Positions 26,553-34,173 of a stretch of 63,090 bases of DNA are shown in pieces; position 1 is the stretch's first letter; each line of letters begins with the position of its first letter. The translations under genes were made by a program, and so were the position numbers. The notes under the pieces are model-generated. The model was not told where the DNA came from. It was given only the letters and a program-made list of their open reading frames with translations, and did not search any database. Origin of the DNA: a virus; IMG/VR virus record IMGVR_UViG_3300036398_001095, positions 1 to 63,090 of that record, one strand, 5' to 3'.

Positions 26553-27092
26553 TTAGGACGTTGCGAATGGTGTAGCGACAGTTCCTGAGCCAAGGGCAAT
26601 ACCGTTGACCATGTACTTGTTGGCTGCGATCGCAACGATCTGGACCCATGATCCAGCAACGCCACCGGTCGTTGTGCCATTAAAGTTAATGAAGTCATCG
26701 CTTGCACCGGCTGTATAAGCCACAAGCGCATTGGAAGAGTCAGTATCAACACCAAGGATCGTACCGACAAACTTGTCAGTGCCATCCGTACCAATCTTCA
26801 GTGAAGATGTAGCAATCGTGGTTGGAACCCAGATCGTATAAACAACGCCTTCGTTGTTGGCCGTATTGGGATCATTGCCAGGGCCAGACGAGGATACGTT
26901 AGCTGAGGTATTGATTGCAGGAAGCGTCAGAACCACGTTAGCAGCAAGTGTGCCGCCCACGGAAATAATCCGACCGGCATGGGCCACGGGATTCAGTGTA
27001 GTACTGGAAGTGATCTCAACAATGGTCGATGGACCCTGCTGATAGATACCGCCAAGCGAACGGACTGGGCCGTCAAAGGTAGAAATAGCCAT
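26553..27092 (-). CDS. Beta-rich structural protein (179 aa), possible head decoration
   Basis: AISTFDGPVRSLGGIYQQGP at the N-terminus resembles the P-V-R-S-L-x-G-I start of small head or tail proteins seen next to major capsid genes in aquatic phages. The remainder is Thr/Val/Ala/Gly-rich with VGGTLAANVVLTLPAINTSA. The gene lies after the homing-endonuclease insertion that separates it from the capsid gene. Confidence 0.6.
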   Translation of the reverse strand: MAISTFDGPVRSLGGIYQQGPSTIVEITSSTTLNPVAHAGRIISVGGTLAANVVLTLPAINTSANVSSSGPGNDPNTANNEGVVYTIWVPTTIATSSLKIGTDGTDKFVGTILGVDTDSSNALVAYTAGASDDFINFNGTTTGGVAGSWVQIVAIAANKYMVNGIALGSGTVATPFATS

Positions 27093-27183
27093 GTTAACTC
27101 CGCGTAGTAGCGCATCCCCATACCGTCTCTACTAAGTCTGCTAGGCCAGTCGGTATGAGTTAAATCCTAGTAGGGTGGTTGTA

Positions 27184-28104
27184 TCAGTTATTAGGGTTGG
27201 AGTCAATCAGCTTTGCGCGGATTAATGCAAGATCGTTTTCAGTGGGCTTTGAATCAATGCCGCCATATCTAAAACTATACCCAGCTAAACGCCCTTTTGT
27301 TAAATGTTTGCCGGATACCAAAGCCCTACGAAGGGTTGGCATTTTCATTCCGTAGTGGCTCAGCACCGCAGTGAGGCTTGGGAATAAAATGCCATCAGGC
27401 ATAACAAATACAGTTTTGCTCATCTTTTCTTTTGCCTCTTCGGTATGTTTACGTCCTAGCCAGTGCTTATGGCTACGCCCTGATTCAATATTTTCACGAA
27501 TCTTTAAGAGCCCTTCTTCTGAAACCTTGCGACCTTCTACTTTTGGCTTGCCCCGCTGCGCCGCACCAATCTTTGCTTTTGTCTCGTCTGATAGCGTTTT
27601 ACCGTATCGGTAGTGGTTTTCCCCGGCGGTGGGAACCCTGTTTTGTTTAATCTTTAACTTGGTTTCTTCGGTGTGTTTTTTCCCGACACGCGGGTGGTTA
27701 AAGTAATCAGCAGCGTAAAACTCTCGTAGGGTTTTAGATATTTGTTCCTTTTGCATAGGCGTGACAGGAACGCCAAATTTAGGATGCTCTGGTCCAATTA
27801 CCCCGCGCCAAGGCGCAACTGCCGCGTATCCACTGTTATAGCAATGCTCTTTACCTACATGTTGTTGCAACCAATTATCTTCGACTCTCCAAAGCTCTAT
27901 GTCTTGAGCAACCTCTTCAACAACTACAAACTCAAATTTATCTTCGCCGTATTTGTTCCACGATGCTTGCAGGTGCTTGCAATGGTGCCTGTTACCTCGA
28001 AGCAACTTACGGTGTTGCCTGAAGCGAACCTTCTTGTTTGTCGTGCTACCTACATAAAACTTGTTGTTGACCACGTTGATGATTTTATAAATGACTTGCT
28101 CCAT
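27184..28104 (-). CDS. GIY-YIG homing endonuclease with NUMOD3 repeats
   Basis: The start is set at 28104 (MEQVIYKIINVVNNKFYVGS) because GGAGGAAAC lies just upstream; the longer frame has no ribosome binding site. The 306 residues hold the GIY-YIG domain (Y-K-I and Y-V-G, residues 5-95), then NUMOD3-type basic repeats (RVGKKHTEETKLKIKQN, YRYGKTLSDETKAKIG, WLGRKHTEEAKEKM) and a C-terminal DNA-binding segment. It has its own promoter and follows the capsid terminator, so it is a free-standing mobile gene inserted between head genes. Confidence 0.88.
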   Translation of the reverse strand: MEQVIYKIINVVNNKFYVGSTTNKKVRFRQHRKLLRGNRHHCKHLQASWNKYGEDKFEFVVVEEVAQDIELWRVEDNWLQQHVGKEHCYNSGYAAVAPWRGVIGPEHPKFGVPVTPMQKEQISKTLREFYAADYFNHPRVGKKHTEETKLKIKQNRVPTAGENHYRYGKTLSDETKAKIGAAQRGKPKVEGRKVSEEGLLKIRENIESGRSHKHWLGRKHTEEAKEKMSKTVFVMPDGILFPSLTAVLSHYGMKMPTLRRALVSGKHLTKGRLAGYSFRYGGIDSKPTENDLALIRAKLIDSNPNN

Positions 28105-28132
28105 GTTTCCTCCGTTACAAAGCCATAACCGT

Positions 28133-28161
28133 AATGTACCGAAAGGAACTAACAATGTCAA
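28133..28161 (-). promoter_or_regulatory. Sigma70-like promoter upstream of GIY-YIG gene
   Basis: Read on the minus strand: TTGACA, 17 nt, then TACATT. It lies between the capsid terminator and the start at 28104. It probably drives the homing endonuclease and possibly the virion genes after it. Confidence 0.6.
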
Positions 28162-28162
28162 C

Positions 28163-28193
28163 AAACAAAGAAAAAGCCACCCGAAGGTGGCTT
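28163..28193 (-). terminator. Rho-independent terminator after the capsid gene
   Basis: On the minus strand an 8-bp stem AAGCCACC/GGTGGCTT with a TTCG tetraloop is followed by a T-rich run. It lies 34 nt past the capsid stop and just before the homing-endonuclease promoter, so it should end or attenuate the capsid transcript. Confidence 0.85.
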
Positions 28194-28226
28194 CCAAACC
28201 AAGCTAAGTGCTTGATTTTATTGGTA

Positions 28227-29135
28227 TTAGGCGCCTTGCGAGCCGAAGATACCGAGCGGATCCGAGACTCCAAACGAGTAGCGCTCTCTCGCTTTATATC
28301 TGACGTTCCCCGTGTCAAAGTCACCGTCCATTCCAGTACTCATCGGTGTCCGCACAAAGTGCTTCAATCCGTTGGGTACATCGGTGGTGAGGAACCAGCC
28401 GTTCGTGTCGGTCAAGAAGTGGTTGATCGTATAGCCTTCTGGGATCGAACCGTTGTTCTTGATGGCGTTGATGTCGTTGTTGTTGGTGCCGACACGGAGT
28501 TCGGTTTCCAACAGACGCGTTGCCACGAACTGGAGGTTAGGAGGAACGATGAGCTTGCGTGGGCGAGCTGCGATCAACAGATCACGTTCGTCGGTCCAAG
28601 CTGCGATTTGAATGACTGCGTTTTCCAACGAAGTCTCATTCAAGTCTGCCTGGGTCGCGGGCGTGTTGCTGTTAGTGCCACCCGATACAAGAGGATGTGA
28701 TGTAGAGAACAGAGGCTGGCCGTCACCGTAAGTAACGCTTGATGCCCATCCGTTGTTCAATACGGCTGCTGCTTTCACCTGCTTGGTGTATGCCATGGCG
28801 CGAGCAAGTGCCTTGGTATAACGTGAGCTGAGCGAGTCGTACAGGTTGTCTTCGATTGCCTCTTCGGTAATCGAGAAACCCATAGCGATCGTCTCATGGG
28901 TGTAGCGAGCTGTCCAAGCTTCCTGCGCGTTGTCATAACGAATCGCAGCGCCTTCGTTCTTGACCGGTGCGGCCGAGAATCCAGACAGCTTGGTTTCCTC
29001 TTCAAATGAACGCTCAGAGGTCTCGGTTTCATAGATCTCTTTGTGTTCTTCGCCATAACGAGCGTACTCAAGACCGAACAGTGCGTTCAGGCCGGGGAGC
29101 AGCTCTTTCAGTAGTTGTGCGCGTGAAATAGCCAT
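28227..29135 (-). CDS. Major capsid protein
   Basis: 302 residues. ISRAQLLKELLPGLNALFGL at the N-terminus, then ETSERSFEEETKLSGFSAAP, FSITEEAIEDNLYDSL (E-loop to spine-helix region), AARPRKLIVPPNLQFVA and ARERYSFGVSDPLGIFG at the end. The arrangement fits HK97-fold capsid proteins of the Mu gpT-like / aquatic podophage type. It is followed by a strong terminator, as expected for a highly expressed gene, and preceded by a probable decoration protein and scaffold. Confidence 0.85.
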   Translation of the reverse strand: MAISRAQLLKELLPGLNALFGLEYARYGEEHKEIYETETSERSFEEETKLSGFSAAPVKNEGAAIRYDNAQEAWTARYTHETIAMGFSITEEAIEDNLYDSLSSRYTKALARAMAYTKQVKAAAVLNNGWASSVTYGDGQPLFSTSHPLVSGGTNSNTPATQADLNETSLENAVIQIAAWTDERDLLIAARPRKLIVPPNLQFVATRLLETELRVGTNNNDINAIKNNGSIPEGYTINHFLTDTNGWFLTTDVPNGLKHFVRTPMSTGMDGDFDTGNVRYKARERYSFGVSDPLGIFGSQGA

Positions 29136-29147
29136 TTAAGTTTCCCC

Positions 29148-29816
29148 TTACAGTCCGACTGGGTTGTTGTACGCATGACCGCCCGTAACCACGCCCGTCG
29201 CCTGCACTACATAAGCTGCATTGAACTTAACGATGATTTCTGGGTAGTAAATCGTACTGCTATACGTGAATGCCGTATCAGGCACCACATCAATGATTCG
29301 CAACGGCAAAGTCTGGGTCGTTGCACCGGTTGCAATATCTACTGCGTAACGGCTGTCCTTGGTCGTGGTATTCAAGGTGTTTGCAACCATAGCCACGTTC
29401 AGACCGATATCTGTGTATTGGAAACCAGACGTGGTCGAAACTACCGTGGTTCCACTAACGCCACAAACTTGGAACAGCTGATCTGGATCTTCGCAGACAT
29501 AAGCAACGATATAAGTGTTGCTTGCTACTGCGGTACCAGAAATCCATGCTTGCGAAAACGTGGGTTGACCAGTTACAGCAGAAACAAACGTACATCCCAT
29601 GAACACACCAGCAAAGCCAGTGACAGGGGCGGCCGTCGTCTCGGTACAAACAACAATGCAACCATTGTTGTCAAACTTCACAGGGTCACCAAAACCAATG
29701 CTCGATGCGCTGGAGTTTACGATCCGACGCTGACGAGTGGCTCCGGCAAACACCTGACCGCCGATCAAGTTGATCGGACGCAGGCCATATGGGCCTGAAA
29801 TCGTCGGGTAAGCCAT
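29148..29816 (-). CDS. Capsid-associated structural protein (222 aa)
   Basis: AYPTISGPYGLRPINLIGGQ at the N-terminus is a common start of small beta-rich proteins encoded right before major capsid genes (P-Y-G-L-x-P-I-x-L-x-G-G). The rest is Val/Thr-rich, with FGDPVKFDNNGCIVVC and AGVFMGCTFV. It is probably a decoration or cement protein. It ends 12 nt before the capsid start. Confidence 0.7.
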   Translation of the reverse strand: MAYPTISGPYGLRPINLIGGQVFAGATRQRRIVNSSASSIGFGDPVKFDNNGCIVVCTETTAAPVTGFAGVFMGCTFVSAVTGQPTFSQAWISGTAVASNTYIVAYVCEDPDQLFQVCGVSGTTVVSTTSGFQYTDIGLNVAMVANTLNTTTKDSRYAVDIATGATTQTLPLRIIDVVPDTAFTYSSTIYYPEIIVKFNAAYVVQATGVVTGGHAYNNPVGL

Positions 29817-29836
29817 TTGAGTTACTCCAAATGAGG

Positions 29837-30277
29837 TTATCTTTTACCGAATTGGACCTCGGTGCGTCTGTCATTAAACAGTGGCATCCGTGGGTCGTTT
29901 TCGCGCATAAAGTTGCTGTCCACACTCTTCATCCAATCGTTGGCTTGCTTCAGGTAATGGGTATTACGCTGATCAACCATCTCAACGGGAGCGCGGCACA
30001 ACATTAATCCACCAATCTCAATATTGCCGGTTTGAGGTCCGGTTGCGAGCAGGGCTCGGGTTACCTCGGGATAGTCTTCCCACTTGCATGGTTCAAATCC
30101 ATCCTGATGACGGCTGGCTACATTCCTTGCGTCGGACTGCCCCAGTACTGCGGTGCGTACCCAACGATGTCTCCAACCTTCCCGCGGGAGAGGATCGGGC
30201 AATGAGCTGGGCGGCTTCCATTGCTTCGGACGTTCCGTGGTTTCACGGGTCTGTGCTTCTCTGGATTCGCGGCTCAT
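29837..30277 (-). CDS. Conserved head-cluster protein (146 aa)
   Basis: The N-terminus is charged and disordered (RESREAQTRETTERPKQWK). Then WRHRWVRTAVLGQSDARNVA, EDYPEVTRALLATG and IEIGGLMLCRAPVEMVDQRN are conserved-looking patches. The same protein order (scaffold, this protein, decoration, capsid) is common in aquatic podophages. The function is unknown. Confidence 0.65.
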   Translation of the reverse strand: MSRESREAQTRETTERPKQWKPPSSLPDPLPREGWRHRWVRTAVLGQSDARNVASRHQDGFEPCKWEDYPEVTRALLATGPQTGNIEIGGLMLCRAPVEMVDQRNTHYLKQANDWMKSVDSNFMRENDPRMPLFNDRRTEVQFGKR

Positions 30278-31209
30278 AACTTTCCTTCCATGCGTAGTTT
30301 TGCCAATTCCATGGCGTATTTTTCAAGCGGAACTCCAAGCCTCTTGGCCGTATTGGCTTCTGAGGTTGTCAGCTTCAGTTTTTTAGGTGGCGAGCTGCGC
30401 GTTGCCGGGGCAACCACCGAGGCAGGAGGCTTTGCTTTTTCCTCTGGCGGCTCCCGATCACCAAAGTACTCAGGGAATTTCTCCCTTACGCGAGAATTAA
30501 TCTTCTCGTAATACTCATCCGTCAATGCGTAATGTTCACCATTTTCCCGAGTAAGCTTTTTATGCAGGCCCATGGCAAAAAACGTCATCTCATCATCTAC
30601 CCCAGGCTCGCCTGATTGACCAAACCACTTATTATTGGCCTTCCAGGTTTCTGCTTTGCGGTCCTGATAAGTATTCTGCTGAACATTATAAGCAGGGTTT
30701 TGTTGCTGTGGCAACTCAGGTGCCGGTTCAGGCGCAGCAGGTTTGAAGTTTTTAACCCGATCAGCCTTCAACATCGCCACATTTAATGCTTTCTGGGCCG
30801 CCAATATCCTGTCAGATTCTTGGCTATCCAGTGCTTCTTTATAACTACGCTCTGCCTCAGCTACTTCTTTATCTGTGGCAAATTGCATCGTCTTTATTAA
30901 CGTGCTTTCACCCGTAGTTAGTTTCTCTTTCAGCTTTGCATTCTCTTCAGCAATCTGTTTTGCATAGGCAATAGCTGCCTCACGCTCACGCTGCGCCTCT
31001 TCCTTGGCCCTGCGCTCATCGTGATACCCATGCTTCAAATGCTGAATGCGTTTCTTTACATTATCTGAATACTGTTTGATTTCATCATCAGGTATCTCAG
31101 ATGGATCACCCTTTAATGGCGTCGCATTCCTATCCGCCTCGGGGCGATCGTCAACAATCTCGATCTCTGCCTCACCCTCGACTTCAAATTCAATCTTCTC
31201 TTCACTCAT
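30274..31209 (-). CDS. Scaffolding protein candidate
   Basis: The start is set at 31209 (MSEEKIEFEVEGEAEIEIVD), with AAGGGGAAGTC upstream. 311 residues: acidic N-terminus, a long charged coiled coil (about residues 55-130: KRIQHLKHGYHDERRAKEEA, then REREAAIAYAKQIAEENAKL), Pro/Gln linker near 165-185, and a basic C-terminal end with KLKLTTSEANTAKRLGVPLE. High charge, coiled coil and position before the capsid gene suggest a scaffold. Confidence 0.7.
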   Translation of the reverse strand: MSEEKIEFEVEGEAEIEIVDDRPEADRNATPLKGDPSEIPDDEIKQYSDNVKKRIQHLKHGYHDERRAKEEAQREREAAIAYAKQIAEENAKLKEKLTTGESTLIKTMQFATDKEVAEAERSYKEALDSQESDRILAAQKALNVAMLKADRVKNFKPAAPEPAPELPQQQNPAYNVQQNTYQDRKAETWKANNKWFGQSGEPGVDDEMTFFAMGLHKKLTRENGEHYALTDEYYEKINSRVREKFPEYFGDREPPEEKAKPPASVVAPATRSSPPKKLKLTTSEANTAKRLGVPLEKYAMELAKLRMEGKL

Positions 31210-31219
31210 GACTTCCCCT

Positions 31220-31585
31220 TTATGCGCGGCTATAGCCACGAGGATCTTGGACCACACCCTCTATGGTGTCGTCGTTGATCAAACGAAACTCCCGTCCGTG
31301 AATCTTGAACCGGGTTCCTGAATAAGCACGCACCAAAACAAAATCGCCTTCTTTGCACCATGGTCCAGTTGGGAACTTTGCCGCATCCTTATAGCAATCC
31401 GGCCCCATCTTCAGTACAAACAAAACAACCGTGCTGAACTCTTCAATTTTTGCAAGCGAATCAGGCTTGAATAAACCATTGGCAAACTTATCCTCTACCT
31501 CTGGTAAGGCGCATAACATCCGATAACCCGTGGGCTCTGGGAGTTGCGTTGCTTCCTGCTGAGAATCCTCAGTAATATCACTCAT
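31220..31585 (-). CDS. GroES-like co-chaperonin
   Basis: 121 residues with the Cpn10 beta-barrel pattern: PTGYRMLCALPEVEDKFANG, then VVLFVLKMGPDCYKD, WCKEGDFVLVRAYSGTRFKI and the last strand LINDDTIEGVVQDP. Phage GroES-like proteins (such as T4 gp31) help the host GroEL fold the capsid protein. Encoding it between portal and scaffold fits that role. The mobile loop is divergent, so GroEL binding is unproven. Confidence 0.75.
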   Translation of the reverse strand: MSDITEDSQQEATQLPEPTGYRMLCALPEVEDKFANGLFKPDSLAKIEEFSTVVLFVLKMGPDCYKDAAKFPTGPWCKEGDFVLVRAYSGTRFKIHGREFRLINDDTIEGVVQDPRGYSRA

Positions 31586-31766
31586 CGTATTCCTTCATTC
31601 GATTGGCAAGGTCTTCGTTGATGCGCCTTGCGACCAAAAGACCTTGAATCTGGCCGCAGACGAATTTGTACTCCTCAAAACTCTTCATGCTCCCTTGCGA
31701 GAGTTGTCCTTCTAAATACCTAATCTGCTTATCAATCTCTAGCTCTACCGCTTCGGCGTAATTCAT
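31578..31766 (-). CDS. Small head-cluster protein (62 aa)
   Basis: Charged all-helical protein (EAVELEIDKQIRYLEGQLSQ; NEDLANRMKEYDE). It is coupled by 4- and 8-nt overlaps between portal and GroES-like genes. Possibly an assembly factor. No family is recognised. Confidence 0.6.
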   Translation of the reverse strand: MNYAEAVELEIDKQIRYLEGQLSQGSMKSFEEYKFVCGQIQGLLVARRINEDLANRMKEYDE

Positions 31767-34165
31767 TTACCCATCCTTGCTAGTGACTGATCACGCTGAA
31801 TGTCTGCCGCCTTATCAATCATCTTGGCCGCTATATTCTGCTCAGCTATCTGGTTCAAGCTTTGAATGCGTTGCTGCTCAAGCATCACTTTGTCCTGCTG
31901 AGCCTGTGCTTTCAACATAATGTCAGCCTGATCCTTGGCGGCCTCACGCTGCTCCTTCTGCTGCTTAAGCGCCAACTCTGCCTGTTGCATCTGGATCAAA
32001 GGATCTTGTGCTTGCTGTTGAGCCTGCTGTTGCTGGGCCTCAGCCATGTGCTGCTGTAGTAACTGCTGAGCACCACGCGCTGCCAGCCTTGAGATTTCAA
32101 CCTCAAAGTCTTCAGGCAACGGCTGATCTGGAGGTGGCAACGGCACACCAAGCTGCTGCTCAATCTGCTTGCGGTACAAGAACGCCATATGCTCATTGAT
32201 GTGGGCCATGGCCGCGGCCATCATTACGCCACCTTGGGGATTCTGCTGCACCTGCTGTCTCAGCATGGGATCTTGGATAGCCGCCGTATGAACCGCCAAG
32301 TGAGCCTCATGATCTTGGTAGATAAAGGCTTTCACTGGCTGCATCGTCAGTATGGCCATGTTCTCCGATACCGGATCACGAGGTTGCTCTGCCTTGGCTG
32401 CTGGGATCAGCTTATCAATGTTCTTGATACCCAAGACTTCTAACATGCGCTTATGTAACTCAGGCATGTCATAGATCTGAGGAGCCTGTGCTGCCAACTG
32501 TAGTACTGCTTGATACTGAGTAACCCGCTGTGCAAGGGTTGTTGCATTAGGATCAGAGACTGGTATGACATCAACCAAGTCATAGTCAGCTTGTTTGACC
32601 AGCCTTCCACCGGGCGCATCTACGTCGTAGCTATATTCCGTAGGTGCATAGTCTCTAATAATAGAAGCAAGAAGCTTGAACTCCTGACGCATGGAGTAGT
32701 GAAGCCTTGCCTGCACCGCAGACATAACCTTGAGGGTTCTCTCCAATACGGCAAGCGTCGTACCAACCGGTGTATTCGCGGACAAGTCCGAAATCTGCAT
32801 ATCAGCCGTTGCTGCAAACCGGCGGCCTTCTGCAACAATTGTTTTAAGTAATTCAAAAAGAACCTGGCTCGGCTCTTTGTATGGAAGCGGAAGGATGTTG
32901 TCCCTAATAGAACCTGATGGCACATCCACATCCCTGAACTCACCCGGCGCAATCGGTGTGTCATCACCCTTGACTCGCAGGCCGCGGGACTTCAATCCAC
33001 CCGGCAGGTTCGATAACGTACCGGCATCCACCAACTGACGGATCAAAGACGTCCCTGACTTGGCAAATGCACCTACCAAGTGGATCAATCCAAATCCATA
33101 GAACCCAAAGCCCGGAATGTACGGGTAATGTACAAAGTGCATCCGCTTGAGCTTTAACGGATCCTCTTCATACCAGTTCCTACGGATAGCTAGTATCTTG
33201 TTCGTGCTTTCATCAATCGTGACCACATAAGGCAGTGCAATTTCCGTGGGGCCGTTCTTGTCAGTATCTTCAAAGCCTGGAAGATCTAGCTCTACGTGCA
33301 TCTCAAGAATGCGATACCTGTCATCCATCGTGGCTGACATACCTTCTTCTTCAGCCTTGCGCTTCTCTACCTCACTTAATACCGTGGATGGCTCACCTAA
33401 ATCCACATCTCGCCAGAACCCTGCGTGCTGAAGCTTCCTCACTTCATTCTGGGTCTTACGCATGATGTGCGTAATCCTTGGCGCCGACCTTAAATCGCTT
33501 GCACCAAAGGGAACCACAATATCCTCTGCCGGAATGAACATCGAAACCGGCCGGCCAAGCGAAGGATCGTAGTAGACCTTCTTAAATGCTGACCCTGCCA
33601 AAGCCAAAGACCAAAGCATCTTTTCGTGCTCAGGTCTGTACTCAGGCATCTCTTCCGTTAACCGATAGTTCATGTCATCTTTGACACGCTCTGCCGCATC
33701 CTCTTTCTCTTTGGTAAGCGCCCCAACAATCTGAGTCTTCACCGGCCCCGAGGCAGGGAAAGTCTCCATAATAGATTCAGCTTGGAACCTAACTGCCGCT
33801 TCTGACAGCAGCGGATAAAACACACCGCACGCACCAGGCCATGGTTCTGTACGCTCTTCGTACTTCAAACCAAGAAGCTTCAGCCCATCAGCGTAGGTAT
33901 CTACCCATTCCTTGCGGGATGACTTATCTGTCTCGTAGTCTTGGATCAGATCACTAGCAATAGAAGCCAGATCCCGGTCATCCATGTACTCAGCAAGATT
34001 GGCATCAAAATCTTCTGGGCTTTCACGTTCAGCCTCAAAGATAATCTCTACGCCATCTGCTGATATGGCTAACGAATCAGGGTTTTCAATCTCAATTTCC
34101 ACTTCCGTGGGTTCTTCCATGGCGGCATCAAGACCTAATGGCGCAGGATAAAGTGCAGGTTCCAT
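31763..34165 (-). CDS. Portal protein
   Basis: 800 residues, directly after the large terminase. An acidic N-terminus is followed by DLASIASDLIQDYETDKSSR and WVDTYADGLKLLGLKYEERT, the typical start of large podophage portals. Then SAFKKVYYDPSLGRPVSMFI and PYIPGFGFYGFGLIHLVGAF (wing/stem region) and the long Gln-rich helical C-terminus of residues about 690-790 (crown/barrel). The portal forms the dodecameric DNA channel at the packaging vertex. Confidence 0.85.
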   Translation of the reverse strand: MEPALYPAPLGLDAAMEEPTEVEIEIENPDSLAISADGVEIIFEAERESPEDFDANLAEYMDDRDLASIASDLIQDYETDKSSRKEWVDTYADGLKLLGLKYEERTEPWPGACGVFYPLLSEAAVRFQAESIMETFPASGPVKTQIVGALTKEKEDAAERVKDDMNYRLTEEMPEYRPEHEKMLWSLALAGSAFKKVYYDPSLGRPVSMFIPAEDIVVPFGASDLRSAPRITHIMRKTQNEVRKLQHAGFWRDVDLGEPSTVLSEVEKRKAEEEGMSATMDDRYRILEMHVELDLPGFEDTDKNGPTEIALPYVVTIDESTNKILAIRRNWYEEDPLKLKRMHFVHYPYIPGFGFYGFGLIHLVGAFAKSGTSLIRQLVDAGTLSNLPGGLKSRGLRVKGDDTPIAPGEFRDVDVPSGSIRDNILPLPYKEPSQVLFELLKTIVAEGRRFAATADMQISDLSANTPVGTTLAVLERTLKVMSAVQARLHYSMRQEFKLLASIIRDYAPTEYSYDVDAPGGRLVKQADYDLVDVIPVSDPNATTLAQRVTQYQAVLQLAAQAPQIYDMPELHKRMLEVLGIKNIDKLIPAAKAEQPRDPVSENMAILTMQPVKAFIYQDHEAHLAVHTAAIQDPMLRQQVQQNPQGGVMMAAAMAHINEHMAFLYRKQIEQQLGVPLPPPDQPLPEDFEVEISRLAARGAQQLLQQHMAEAQQQQAQQQAQDPLIQMQQAELALKQQKEQREAAKDQADIMLKAQAQQDKVMLEQQRIQSLNQIAEQNIAAKMIDKAADIQRDQSLARMGK

Positions 34166-34173
34166 CTCGGCTC

